Assembly: GCA_035454885.1 (NCBI GenBank)
Contig: DATIGE010000077.1
Location: forward strand, 1-53,568
Direction of reading: 5' to 3'
Origin: a bacterium
GTDB taxonomy: Bacteria > UBA10199 > JACPAL01 > GCA-016699445
Length of the DNA: 53,568 nucleotides
This document shows positions 45,492-53,568 of the stretch, in pieces (position 1 is the first letter of the stretch; every line of letters begins with the position of its first letter). The position numbers and the translations under genes are program-made. The notes under the pieces are model-generated. The model was given only the letters and a program-made list of their open reading frames with translations, was not told the DNA's origin and searched no databases.

Positions 45492-46229
45492 TCAGAATGG
45501 GTAATTCCATTCCTGCAGCCTTTGGAGGCCTTTGAGGGTGAGATTCGGATCGACACTGTCGATCGCCCTTGAGGCGTGGCCGACCAAGGCGGAGAGGCCG
45601 CCGGTGGCGATGACCTTTACGGGGAAGCGCAGCTCCTTCCTGATCCTCTGCACCAACCCGTCGATGAGTCCCACGTAACCGTAGAAGACGCCGGAGCGGA
45701 TCGCCTCGACGGTGTTCCGGCCCACGGCGCGGCGGGGGCGGGCGATCGGAACGAGGGGGAGGAGGGCGGTCTTTTCATGCAGGGCCTCGTTGGCGATGCC
45801 GATCCCCGGGGAGATCGTCCCGCCGATGTACTCGCCCCGGGGCGTCACCACGTCGCAGGTCGTCGCCGTCCCCAAGTCCACGATGATGAGGCCGCATTCC
45901 CAGCGCGCGTAGGCGGCGGCCGCGTTCACGATCCGGTCCTGGCCGACCTCGCGGGGATTCCGGGTCCGGACGCGGATCGGCATCTTCATTTTGGATGATA
46001 CAAAGAAGGCCCTCCGGCCCGTGGCCTTTTTGGCCAGTCGCTCGATGGCCGGCTTCAAATGCGGAACGACGCTGGAGGCGACGACCGCCTTGAGGTTGTT
46101 TGGAGGCCTCCGGGCCCAGCGCGTGAGCGCTTGGGGCGTCGAGGCGATCCGCCAGGTCTTCTTGAGTCTCTTCCCCTCGAAGAGCCCCAGGACGGTGTTC
46201 GTGTTGCCCGCGTCGATCGCCAGAAGCAT
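45492..46229 (-). CDS. coaX: Type III pantothenate kinase CoaX
   Basis: A 245-aa ASKHA-fold kinase that phosphorylates pantothenate in the first step of coenzyme A synthesis. Motifs are the phosphate-1 loop (LAIDAGNTNTVLGLFEG), GQDRIVNAAAAY, the phosphate-2 loop (IIVDLGTATTCDVV), GGTISPGIGIANEAL and the adenosine loop (VIATGGLSALVG). Type III enzymes need a monovalent cation and are not inhibited by CoA. It lies 12 nt after birA, a common arrangement. Confidence 0.95.
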   Translation of the reverse strand: MLLAIDAGNTNTVLGLFEGKRLKKTWRIASTPQALTRWARRPPNNLKAVVASSVVPHLKPAIERLAKKATGRRAFFVSSKMKMPIRVRTRNPREVGQDRIVNAAAAYARWECGLIIVDLGTATTCDVVTPRGEYIGGTISPGIGIANEALHEKTALLPLVPIARPRRAVGRNTVEAIRSGVFYGYVGLIDGLVQRIRKELRFPVKVIATGGLSALVGHASRAIDSVDPNLTLKGLQRLQEWNYPF

Positions 46230-46241
46230 CTTGTCTCCTCC

Positions 46242-46988
46242 TTAGGTTCGAACGCTCGGCGTGACATCCCCCGCGAGGATCGAAACGATTCCTTCCTCCG
46301 TCTTCACCCTCAAATGGCCCTCCGGGGAAAGACCGGCGACGACCCCGGTCCTCTCGCCTCCGTCGTCCCAACGGACGTGGCGGCCGTTCAGATAGGAATG
46401 GGCCTCGCAGAAGGAGATCGTCTTGGAAGGGCCCTCGCGGGTGAATTCGTCGTAGCGCTGGCCGAAGGCCTCCAAGAGACGGTTCAAGGCCGTCTCCCGG
46501 TCCACAGCACGTGCGGTCGCCATCTTGACGGACGTCACCTTTTCCCGGACCTCCGGAGAAAAATCCTCGGGATCGGCGTTCAGGTCGACGCCGATTCCCA
46601 CGACGACCCATTTCAACCGATTCCCCTGGGACTCCATTTCGGTCAGGATGCCCGCGACCTTCTTGTCCCCCCAGTAAAGGTCGTTCGGCCACTTGATCTT
46701 CAGGCGATCGGCGCCGGGGAGGAGGTCCGCCAGCAGGTCATGAACGGCGGTCCCCGCGACGAGGGTGAGGAGGGCGGCCTGCGCGGGGGGACAGGCCGGG
46801 CGAAGCAGGATCGAGACGTACAGGTTCTTGCCGCGCGGCGATTCCCAACGGCGCCCGAGCCGGCCGCGGCCCGCGGTCTGGGACTCCGAGACGAAGACCT
46901 CGCCCTCGGCGCCGCCTTCCCTCGCGCCGGCGACGGCCAGGTCGTTGGTGGACGCGGTTTGCTCGAAGCGATGGATAACGAGGTTCAC
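46242..46988 (-). CDS. birA: Biotin--[acetyl-CoA-carboxylase] ligase, no DNA-binding domain
   Basis: A 248-aa biotin protein ligase that attaches biotin to carboxylase carrier proteins. The catalytic motifs are ASTNDLA, ESQTAGRGRLGRRWESP with NLYVSILLRP, KWPNDLYWGDKKVAGIL and VVVGIGVDLN, and the C-terminal SH3-like domain ends in EGIVSILAGDV. It lacks the helix-turn-helix of E. coli BirA, so it is a group I ligase and not a repressor. GTG 46988 is chosen because AGGA is 9 nt upstream and the fold starts directly; a longer open frame reaches into the upstream gene. Confidence 0.94.
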   Translation of the reverse strand: MNLVIHRFEQTASTNDLAVAGAREGGAEGEVFVSESQTAGRGRLGRRWESPRGKNLYVSILLRPACPPAQAALLTLVAGTAVHDLLADLLPGADRLKIKWPNDLYWGDKKVAGILTEMESQGNRLKWVVVGIGVDLNADPEDFSPEVREKVTSVKMATARAVDRETALNRLLEAFGQRYDEFTREGPSKTISFCEAHSYLNGRHVRWDDGGERTGVVAGLSPEGHLRVKTEEGIVSILAGDVTPSVRT

Positions 46989-46999
46989 GGCAGAGGTTC

Positions 47000-48658
47000 C
47001 TAGCTTGAGTTCTCCCTCTTGGGAAGGGCAGCTTTCACGATGGCTGTGAGCTTGGAGTTGATGCGCCGGAAATTCGCCAGCAGGTCCAGGTGAATCGAGC
47101 TTGTCTCGATCGCCTCCTTCAATCCCTTGTGCAGCCTTAAGAGATGCGCCTCGCGGTATTTGTCCTCCATGACGGCCAGGTGCCTTTCGTGCCGGGCCAT
47201 CTTGCGGGCGATGATCTCGTCCTCGGCGGCGAGGTAGGCGAGGGCCAGGTGGAAGTTTTCCAAGACCTTCGCGTGGAAATCCTGGATCTCCTTCCATCCC
47301 TCGGCCGAGAATTGGAGGTCCTTTTGAATCTTCTTCTCGGCCAATTCCAGGACGTTCTTGTTGATGATGTCGCAGATCTCCTCCATGTCGCTCGCCATGG
47401 CCACCAAGTTGAGCTGGATGCGCGCCTGGTCGGAGGTCAAGGTCTCCTGCGAGATGTGCGCGAGGTACATCTTGATCGACCGGTCGAGGACGTCGACCTT
47501 GTCGTCCTCCTCCTCGATGTAATTCATGAGCTCGCGATCGTTGTCGGCAAAGACGGTCAGGGTGCGGGCGAACATTTCGGAGGCGATTTCCGCCATGCGC
47601 AGGATCTCGCGGCGCGTGCTGGCGAAGGCGAGCGGGGGGGTCTCCAAGGACTTCGAGTCCAGATATTTCGGACCGAAAGGCTTGTGCTCGCTCTGGTAGG
47701 GCTCGGGGATGAGCTTACGGACGAACCAGGCCCCCGGCGTGAGAAAGGGCAGAAAGAGGATCGAGAGGGAGAGGTTGAACGTCAGGTGGCTCAAGGCGGT
47801 CTGGGCGGCGGGATTGCCTTGAAACGACGGCATGCGCGACGCGATCGCCACGACCAGATCCCTGAATTGAGGGAGGAAGGCGAGCGCGACGGCGGCCCCG
47901 GTCGCCTTGAAGAGGAGATGGGCGGCCGCGACCCGCCGGGCGGCGGGGCCGCCGCCGATGGAGTTCAAGATCGAGCCGGCGCACGTGCCGACGTTCGCCC
48001 CCAAGACGATCGGGAGCGTCTCCGGGAGGCTCAAGAGTCCGGAGAAGGCCAGCGCGATCGCGACGCCGAGGGTCGTTGCGCTGTTCTGGACCAGGGCCGT
48101 GAAGGCGGCGGCGGCGAAGAACGCGTAGACGGGACTCGAACCCAGGGCCTCGAAGATCTCCGTCAGGAGGTGGTTTTGTTGCAGCGGGGCCGTAGTCTGG
48201 ATCATGAGCTTCATGCCGAAGAAGACGAAGCCGAATCCCAGGATAATCATGCTGAGGTAGCGGCTTTTTTTCCGGCGCGAGGCGATGTCCAGGATCACGC
48301 CCGCGACCAGCAGGAGCAAGGCATAGTCCGCGATGTGCCGGACGGAGAAGAGCAGGACGACGAACGTCGTGCCGATGTCGGCGCCCAAGATCACCCCCAT
48401 CGCCTGGACGAGGGAAATGACGCCCGTGGCGGCGAAGCTCACGAGCATCACCGTGGTCGCCGTGGAGCTCTGGAGGATCAAGGTCGTCAGGATGCCGATG
48501 ACCAGGGCGGAGAACCGGTTTTCGGTCAGCGAGGCCACCAGGGGCCGGAGGCGGTCCCCCGCGATGAGCTGCACGCCCACGCGCGAGAGGCGGATGCCGT
48601 ACATGAAGATCGCCAACGCGCCGAGGAAGGCGAGGCCGGAGAAGGAGGAATCCATCAC
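47000..48658 (-). CDS. Na+/phosphate cotransporter with PhoU-like C-terminal domain
   Basis: A 552-aa NptA-type transporter. The N-terminal 310 or so residues hold about nine hydrophobic helices with the inverted-repeat signatures LILQSSTATTVML and ALVQNSATTLGVA, plus GADIGTT and GANVGTC, typical of Na/Pi symporters. The C-terminal 200 residues are charged and helical like PhoU (EMFARTLTVFADND..., DEIIARKMARHERHL). Such proteins import phosphate or control its efflux. The first codon may be GTG 48658 or ATG 48655. First gene of a minus-strand unit with birA (11 nt gap) and coaX. Confidence 0.93.
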   Translation of the reverse strand: MMDSSFSGLAFLGALAIFMYGIRLSRVGVQLIAGDRLRPLVASLTENRFSALVIGILTTLILQSSTATTVMLVSFAATGVISLVQAMGVILGADIGTTFVVLLFSVRHIADYALLLLVAGVILDIASRRKKSRYLSMIILGFGFVFFGMKLMIQTTAPLQQNHLLTEIFEALGSSPVYAFFAAAAFTALVQNSATTLGVAIALAFSGLLSLPETLPIVLGANVGTCAGSILNSIGGGPAARRVAAAHLLFKATGAAVALAFLPQFRDLVVAIASRMPSFQGNPAAQTALSHLTFNLSLSILFLPFLTPGAWFVRKLIPEPYQSEHKPFGPKYLDSKSLETPPLAFASTRREILRMAEIASEMFARTLTVFADNDRELMNYIEEEDDKVDVLDRSIKMYLAHISQETLTSDQARIQLNLVAMASDMEEICDIINKNVLELAEKKIQKDLQFSAEGWKEIQDFHAKVLENFHLALAYLAAEDEIIARKMARHERHLAVMEDKYREAHLLRLHKGLKEAIETSSIHLDLLANFRRINSKLTAIVKAALPKRENSS

Positions 48659-48720
48659 TTAGGTAAGCGTAACATAATCGAAGCGATGGCGGAAGGTTTC
48701 CCGGGGAGGGCTTTCTTGTT

Positions 48721-48741
48721 ATGCCAATAAATAATTGGCAT
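48721..48741. promoter_or_regulatory. Operator-like inverted repeat upstream of the ATPase gene
   Basis: ATGCCAAT-AAATA-ATTGGCAT: perfect 8-bp arms around a 5-bp centre. It covers the -35 hexamer of the ATPase promoter, so a bound dimeric regulator would block it. A smaller dyad CACT-AA-AGTG (48771-48780) lies near the predicted transcript start. Confidence 0.6.
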
Positions 48742-48763
48742 GCCAACTTTTCAGTGGTATATA
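48735..48763 (+). promoter_or_regulatory. Promoter of the AAA_14/DUF4143 ATPase gene
   Basis: TTGGCA (48735-48740), a 17-bp spacer and TATATA (48758-48763). The leader of about 45 nt contains GGAGG (48802-48806), 9 nt before GTG 48816. Confidence 0.6.
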
Positions 48764-48815
48764 AGACCCACACTAAAGTGCGATTCAAGGCTTAGATTTT
48801 TGGAGGATCTGAAAC

Positions 48816-49979
48816 GTGAGAAATCTCGCAGCTCCCCTTGAGAGGGACTGGCAAAAGAAGTTTGTCTTCCTGGCAGGCCCTCGTCAGGTGGGTAAGACTC
48901 ATTTGGCCATGTCGGTCATGGAGCATTTGGGAGGGCGGTATTACAATTGGGACCTTGCCGAAGACCGTCAGAAAATACTGACCAAAGAGTTCCTTCAGGA
49001 TCGTTGGGTCGTCCTGGATGAGCTTCACAAGTACGACCGCTGGAAGAATTTCCTTAAAGGAATTTACGACAAGTACCACCAGACCTTGAAGGTTCTCGTA
49101 ACGGGCAGCGCCCGACTGGATGTCTACCGCCGAGGCGGGGACAGTCTGCTGGGCCGGTATTTTCTCTTTCATCTCCATCCCTTCACCATGGGGGAGGTGA
49201 GACGACCGGAAGTCATCGGGAAGCCCGACGATGTGTTGAAAGTGGAGCAAGGGGCTCCCGCTCCGGAATTGCCGGACTTGATGGATCAGCTTCTTCGATT
49301 GGGAGGTTTTCCCGAACCCTTCCTGAGCGGATCGGAGGAGGTGCATAGCCGCTGGTCGATTCAAAGAACGGAAATCCTCGTGCGGGAGGATATCCGCGAC
49401 CTGACGCAGGTGACGCTGTTAAGCTTGGTCGAGCACCTGATGCTCTTGCTGCCGGGCCGCGTGGGTTCCGTCTTGAGCGTCAACAGCCTTCGAGAAGAAC
49501 TGCAGGTCGCCTATAACACCGTTCGGTCATGGCTGGAGACGTTCGAGAGGCTTTATATCACCTTCAGTCTCAGCCCTTGGACGCAGAAGATCGCGCGGTC
49601 GATTCACAAGGAGAGAAAGCTTTATCTCTGGGATTGGTCGCAGATCAAAGACGAAGGTGCCCGCTTTGAGAATTTCATCGCCTCCCATCTTTGGAAGGCC
49701 GTTCATCTCTGGCGAGACCTCGGGATGGGCGATTTTGGGCTATGGTTCGTGAGGGATCGCGACCGAAGGGAAGTGGATTTTTGCGTGACGAAAGATCGAG
49801 CCCCTTGGCTCCTGGTCGAGGCGAAACTCTCCGAGACCCAACTCTCCGAATCGCTCGAGTCTTATGCCAACCGTTTCGGAGTCCCCGGCATCCAAGTTCT
49901 CAAGACCGGAGGTGTGCTCAAAAAGAAGGGGCCTCATTGGATCGTGAGCGCGGACCGCTGGCTGCCTCTCTTTCCTTGA
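48816..49979 (+). CDS. AAA_14/DUF4143-type ATP-binding protein
   Basis: A 387-aa P-loop ATPase: Walker A GPRQVGKT (residues 21-28), Walker B WVVLDELHKY, sensor VLVTGSARLDVY, then a C-terminal DUF4143 region ending in a nuclease-like fold (RREVDFCVTKDRAPWLLVEAKLSE, with the D...EAK pattern of restriction-type nucleases). The family is patchy in bacteria and archaea and its function is unknown; the nuclease-like part suggests a defence or mobile role. GC is visibly lower than the neighbours (29 of 60 on line 48961). It ends 4 bp from the convergent smc. Confidence 0.88.
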   Translation: MRNLAAPLERDWQKKFVFLAGPRQVGKTHLAMSVMEHLGGRYYNWDLAEDRQKILTKEFLQDRWVVLDELHKYDRWKNFLKGIYDKYHQTLKVLVTGSARLDVYRRGGDSLLGRYFLFHLHPFTMGEVRRPEVIGKPDDVLKVEQGAPAPELPDLMDQLLRLGGFPEPFLSGSEEVHSRWSIQRTEILVREDIRDLTQVTLLSLVEHLMLLLPGRVGSVLSVNSLREELQVAYNTVRSWLETFERLYITFSLSPWTQKIARSIHKERKLYLWDWSQIKDEGARFENFIASHLWKAVHLWRDLGMGDFGLWFVRDRDRREVDFCVTKDRAPWLLVEAKLSETQLSESLESYANRFGVPGIQVLKTGGVLKKKGPHWIVSADRWLPLFP

Positions 49980-49983
49980 AACC

Positions 49984-52900
49984 TTAACTTGCCAACTTCA
50001 TCGCCTCGTTCATCCGGACGGATACCAGCTGGGAACAGCCGGGCTCCTGCATCGTGACGCCGTAGAGGAGGTCGGCCTTCTCCATCGTGCGGCGGTTGTG
50101 GGTGATCAGGATGAACTGCGTGCGCGGCGTCATCTCCTGGAGGAGGTTGTGGAAACGCTGGGTGTTCAGGTCGTCGAGCGGCGCGTCGACCTCGTCCAGG
50201 ATGCAGAAGGGAGAAGGCTTGACCAGGAAGATCGAGAAGACGAAGGCGACGGCCGAGAGGGCCTTTTCGCCGCCGGAGAGGAGCCCGATGTGGGAGAGCT
50301 TCTTGCCCGGAGGCTGGACCAGGAGCTCGACGCCGGCGTTCAAGAGGCCCTGCCCGTCTTCGCCCTCTTGCAAGCGCATCTCGGCCCGTCCGCCGCTGAA
50401 GAGGCGGGGGAAGAGGGTCTTGAACCGCTCGTTGACCATCTCGAAGGTGGCCTCGAAGCGGAGCTTGGTCGTCTGGTTGATCCGGTGGATGGCCTTCTTG
50501 AGCGCCTCGATCGAGTCCTCGAGGTCTTGGATCTGTTTCGACAAGAAATCCTGGCGGACTTTCAGTTCCTCGTACTCGGGGATGGCGCCGAGATTGACGT
50601 CTCCCATGCCCTCCAGCTTGGACTTGAGCTCGTTCAGCCGCGCTTCTTCCTCCTCCTGGTTGAAGTCGGGGGCAACGTCCGCCGGCACTTCGGCGAGGTT
50701 GACGGAGTATTTTTCCAGAATGCGTTGCTCCAGGTGGGAGATCTCGGTCTCCGCCCTGGAGAGGGTGACGCGAAGATCGCCCGTGTGGCTCTTGGCGAGA
50801 TCGTTCTCCTTGCGCAGGTCCCTCACCCGGGCCTCTTTGTCCTTGAGCCCCGAGGCCAGCGTTTCGAAGGCGCGGCGCGCGTCTTCCTGGGAGACGGTGA
50901 GTTCGTCCGCCGCCGTCTTCAGGGACCGGATCTCGTCCGCGGAGGTTTGCAGGGCCGAACGGATCCCGGCGATCTTCCGATGGGCCTCGGTGATGAACGA
51001 CATCTTTTGCTCGATCTGCTGCCGCAGGTCGCTTTCGATCCTCAACAGACGCTCGGACTCGCGCTCGGCCATCGACCGCCGCTCGGAGAGGGCCGCGGCC
51101 TCGACCCGGAGGGAGGTCAGCCGCTCGTGGGCCAGACGGACCCGGTGCTGTTGTTCGTTGAATTCCGTCTCCAACCGGACCAGGGACCCGTCTTTTTCCT
51201 CCAAGGATTTGATCAGCTCGCCGCGCCGCATGTCGCCGGCCTCCAGTGAGGCGTCCGCTTTTTCGAGGTCGGCGGCGATTTCCTCCCGCTCCCGCGCGAT
51301 TTTCGCGTGGGCCTCGTCGACGCGCCGGTATTCCTCTTCAAGATGCTGGACCTCTTGCCCCAGGGACATGTGTTTCATTTCCTCTTCATGCGCGCGCCGC
51401 ACCAGCGTTTCCTGATTCATCCCCAGTTCGGAGAGGCTCCCCTCGAGCTGCGAGAGGGTATCCTCCTTGAGACCGATCTCCTCCTCCATCTCGGCGCAGA
51501 GGGCCCTGAGCTCCTTGATCTCGCGCTTCTTCTCCAACAAGAGCTTGCCGCGGATACCTCCTCCGGACTCCGACGTCCCTCCGCTGACGACGCCGGAGGG
51601 GTCCACGACCTCGCCGTCCAGGGTGACCAGGGTCTTCTTGTGGCCGTTCCCGCGCCAAAGGGTGAGGGCGTCTCCCAACGTCTCGACCAGGACGACGTCG
51701 CCCAAGAGGAACTGTCCGATCTTTCGATAATCCTCCCGGATCTTGACATGGTTCATGAGCGGTCCGATGACGCCTCCCTGATGATAGGGGAACGCTTCGG
51801 AGGCATGGTCCCGGACCTCGATGGGGATGAAGCTGGAGCGTCCCGTGCTTTGGGCCTTGAGGTAATTGATGGCCTCGACCCCTTCTTCGTGGCCTTGCAC
51901 GATGACGTACTGGAGTTTTTCGCCCAGGGCGGCGCTGACCGCCGTTTCGTAGCGGGGCGAGGTCTCGATGAAGTCGGCCACGACGCCGAAAACGCCGCCG
52001 ATCTCCCGGTTGTCTTTCTTCTTCTGCAGGATCGCGCGGACGCCCTCCTCGTAGCCCTCGAAATTCCGCTCCAAGTCCAGGAGGGACTTGAGCCGCGAAC
52101 GCTTGTTGACCAGTTCCTCCTGCCGGACCTTGAGTTCTTGGGAGAGGACGTCCCGACGGGCCTGTTTGTCGGCGAGCTCGACCCGGACGGTTTCGATCTC
52201 GCCGCGGAGCGAGGCGCAGAGCCGCGTGATTTCCTGCAGGAGACGGGATTTTTCCTGAAGTTCAGCGTTTTGTTCCCCGCGAAGCCTGTCCTCCTCCGTC
52301 AGTTCCACTTCGAACTTGGCGAATTGGCCCTTGAGCGACACCTGGCGCTCTTCATAAAGACGGCGCTCCGCCTCCAGACGATGGATCTCGGACGCGGCTT
52401 GATGGCGCTCCTCCTTCAGCCGGTTGATCGCGTGCGAAAGCTCTTCCCGTGCGCCTTCGGCGGCCTTCCAGTCATTTTCGGCCGCCTCGAGCGTGCCGGC
52501 CGATCCGCCGAAATTGAGCTCGAGATTCGTTTGTTTGGTCTGTTGTTCTTCTTTCTCCCGGGCCAAGGTTTCCTGCCGGCCCTTGAGTTCGACGATTTCG
52601 CGGTGCGCCTGGTCTTTGAGAGCGTCCAGGGATTCGATTTCCTTATTCTTGAAACCCGACTCCGCTTCCAAAAGCCGGAGGCGGCTGGTGACCTCGAACC
52701 CGCGCTCTTGAAGGCGGTTAAACTCCTGATCCTTTTCCGCGAGCTCGATGCGCCCGCGCTCCAAGTCGGTCTCCAGGATGGAGAGTTCGCCCGTGGATGC
52801 GGTCTCGCGGACCGTCCAATCGTCCAAGAGGCCGCGAAGTTCGGAAATTTCACGGTTGAGTTCGGCGTGGCCCAAGGCCGAGAGCCGGATCTCGATCTCC

Positions 52901-53568
52901 CGAAGTTCGTTCTTCAGCACCTTGTACCGTTCCGCCTTTTTCACTTGGCGGTCGAGGGAATTGATCTGCCGCGAAACCTCATGGAGGATGTCCTTCAAGC
53001 GCGCGAGGTTCAAACCGGTCGCCTCCATCTTGCGGAGAGCGGCCTCCTTGCGGGCCTTGAACTTGGAGATGCCGGCGGCCTCTTCCAGCAGGAGACGGCG
53101 TTCCTCGGGCTTGGCGTTGATGACGAAATCGATCTTGCCCTGTTCGATGATCGAGTAGGCCTTGTGACCGACGCCGGTTCCCAGGAAAAGCTCGATGACG
53201 TCCCGGAGCCGCCCCGGGACCTTGTTAATGAGGTAGTCGCTCTCGCCGGATCGGTAGAGGCGGCGGGTGACGGTGATCTCCGAAAAGCCCGCATAGTCGG
53301 CGGGCGCGATGCCGTCTTCCGTCGAGAAGGTGAGGGAGACCTCCGCCATGCCGAGCGGCGGCTTCTTGTCGGAGCCGTTGAAGATCACGTCCTCCATGGA
53401 CTTGCCGCGAAGGCTCTTGGCGCTCATCTCGCCCATGACCCAGCGGATGGCGTCGACGACGTTGGACTTGCCGCAGCCGTTGGGGCCGACGATGCCGATG
53501 ACGGGGGCGTCGAAGTCGATGACGGTGGGGTCGACGAAGGACTTGAAGCCGACCAGTTCGAGCCTTTT
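49984..53568 (-). CDS. smc: Chromosome segregation protein SMC (first codons missing)
   Basis: Structural maintenance of chromosomes ATPase, about 1195 residues visible; the frame runs to the window edge, and the visible start (KRLELVGFKSFVDPT) shows that only a few codons are missing. Walker A (GPNGCGKSN) is encoded near 53470-53500. Long coiled coils flank a hinge (GGVFGVVADFIET...ALGEKLQYVIVQ, about the middle). The C-terminal head has the signature LLSGGEKALSAVAF and Walker B FCILDEVDAPLDD. SMC with ScpA/B compacts and separates chromosomes. Confidence 0.97.
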   Translation of the reverse strand, partial: KRLELVGFKSFVDPTVIDFDAPVIGIVGPNGCGKSNVVDAIRWVMGEMSAKSLRGKSMEDVIFNGSDKKPPLGMAEVSLTFSTEDGIAPADYAGFSEITVTRRLYRSGESDYLINKVPGRLRDVIELFLGTGVGHKAYSIIEQGKIDFVINAKPEERRLLLEEAAGISKFKARKEAALRKMEATGLNLARLKDILHEVSRQINSLDRQVKKAERYKVLKNELREIEIRLSALGHAELNREISELRGLLDDWTVRETASTGELSILETDLERGRIELAEKDQEFNRLQERGFEVTSRLRLLEAESGFKNKEIESLDALKDQAHREIVELKGRQETLAREKEEQQTKQTNLELNFGGSAGTLEAAENDWKAAEGAREELSHAINRLKEERHQAASEIHRLEAERRLYEERQVSLKGQFAKFEVELTEEDRLRGEQNAELQEKSRLLQEITRLCASLRGEIETVRVELADKQARRDVLSQELKVRQEELVNKRSRLKSLLDLERNFEGYEEGVRAILQKKKDNREIGGVFGVVADFIETSPRYETAVSAALGEKLQYVIVQGHEEGVEAINYLKAQSTGRSSFIPIEVRDHASEAFPYHQGGVIGPLMNHVKIREDYRKIGQFLLGDVVLVETLGDALTLWRGNGHKKTLVTLDGEVVDPSGVVSGGTSESGGGIRGKLLLEKKREIKELRALCAEMEEEIGLKEDTLSQLEGSLSELGMNQETLVRRAHEEEMKHMSLGQEVQHLEEEYRRVDEAHAKIAREREEIAADLEKADASLEAGDMRRGELIKSLEEKDGSLVRLETEFNEQQHRVRLAHERLTSLRVEAAALSERRSMAERESERLLRIESDLRQQIEQKMSFITEAHRKIAGIRSALQTSADEIRSLKTAADELTVSQEDARRAFETLASGLKDKEARVRDLRKENDLAKSHTGDLRVTLSRAETEISHLEQRILEKYSVNLAEVPADVAPDFNQEEEEARLNELKSKLEGMGDVNLGAIPEYEELKVRQDFLSKQIQDLEDSIEALKKAIHRINQTTKLRFEATFEMVNERFKTLFPRLFSGGRAEMRLQEGEDGQGLLNAGVELLVQPPGKKLSHIGLLSGGEKALSAVAFVFSIFLVKPSPFCILDEVDAPLDDLNTQRFHNLLQEMTPRTQFILITHNRRTMEKADLLYGVTMQEPGCSQLVSVRMNEAMKLAS

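Noticed and set aside
47144-48730. 528-codon plus-strand frame across the Na/Pi transporter
   Set aside because: The minus-strand gene has duplicated transporter signatures; the antisense product is a Glu/Arg/Gly-rich shadow.

Overview
The window comes from a high-GC, Gram-negative (diderm) bacterium. It has OmpA-type outer-membrane proteins, a lipoprotein murein transglycosylase, and a MurE with the DNPR motif typical of meso-diaminopimelate peptidoglycan. Two surface proteins carry Myxococcus-type cysteine-rich repeats, which points to a deltaproteobacteria-like lineage (Myxococcota, Bdellovibrionota or a related candidate group). That placement is inference and only moderately secure. The window starts inside gltB and ends a few codons short of the smc start. 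Genes are packed tightly: no stretch over 300 bp lacks a gene, and the longest gap is the 212-bp AT-rich region before mraZ (14600-14811). I saw no tRNA, rRNA, CRISPR array or insertion sequence.

Layout. (1) 2-5807: gltB (partial) and gltD, glutamate synthase. (2) 5824-7741, minus strand: an O-methyltransferase-like gene and an EamA transporter. (3) 7792-14198: a cell-surface block in the order OmpA, CSLREA/cysteine-rich protein, second CSLREA/cysteine-rich protein, second OmpA. A 2x[4Fe-4S] ferredoxin follows (14243-14599). (4) 14812-32954: a complete division and cell-wall (dcw) cluster: mraZ, a STAS-domain gene, rsmH, ftsL, ftsI (with PASTA), murE, murF, mraY, murD, ftsW, murG, murC, murB, ddl, ftsQ, ftsA, ftsZ. 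Most junctions overlap by 1 to 17 nt, so translational coupling is likely. A near-consensus promoter and a three-repeat, 10-bp-phased MraZ-type operator precede mraZ. (5) 33024-40528: mltD-like transglycosylase, acs, a START-like protein, the protease ctpA and a single-chain transketolase. (6) 40512-42571, minus strand: homocysteine methyltransferase-like gene, glutamate racemase murI and a phasin-like coiled-coil gene. (7) 42694-44558: larE and a short alanine dehydrogenase. (8) 44610-48658, minus strand: a probable four-gene operon of Na/Pi cotransporter, birA, coaX and an unknown gene. (9) 48816-49979: an ATPase with AAA_14/DUF4143 features and lower GC, under its own dyad-containing promoter. 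(10) smc on the minus strand to the window edge.

The genes form a coherent envelope and division programme. MurI makes D-glutamate, MurD adds it to the wall precursor, Ddl and MurE/F complete the stem peptide, MraY/MurG make lipid II, FtsW/FtsI polymerise and cross-link it, and FtsQLAZ place this at the septum. The least expected signal is a shared leader in front of exactly the two D-glutamate genes. A 31-bp near-identical element and a 13-bp ribosome-site/GTG block occur upstream of both murD and murI, in the same orientation, about 19 kb apart. Other points of interest are a STAS gene inserted in the dcw cluster, a shared non-canonical C-terminal tail on the two surface proteins, and a 28-bp perfect palindrome forming the end of murF.
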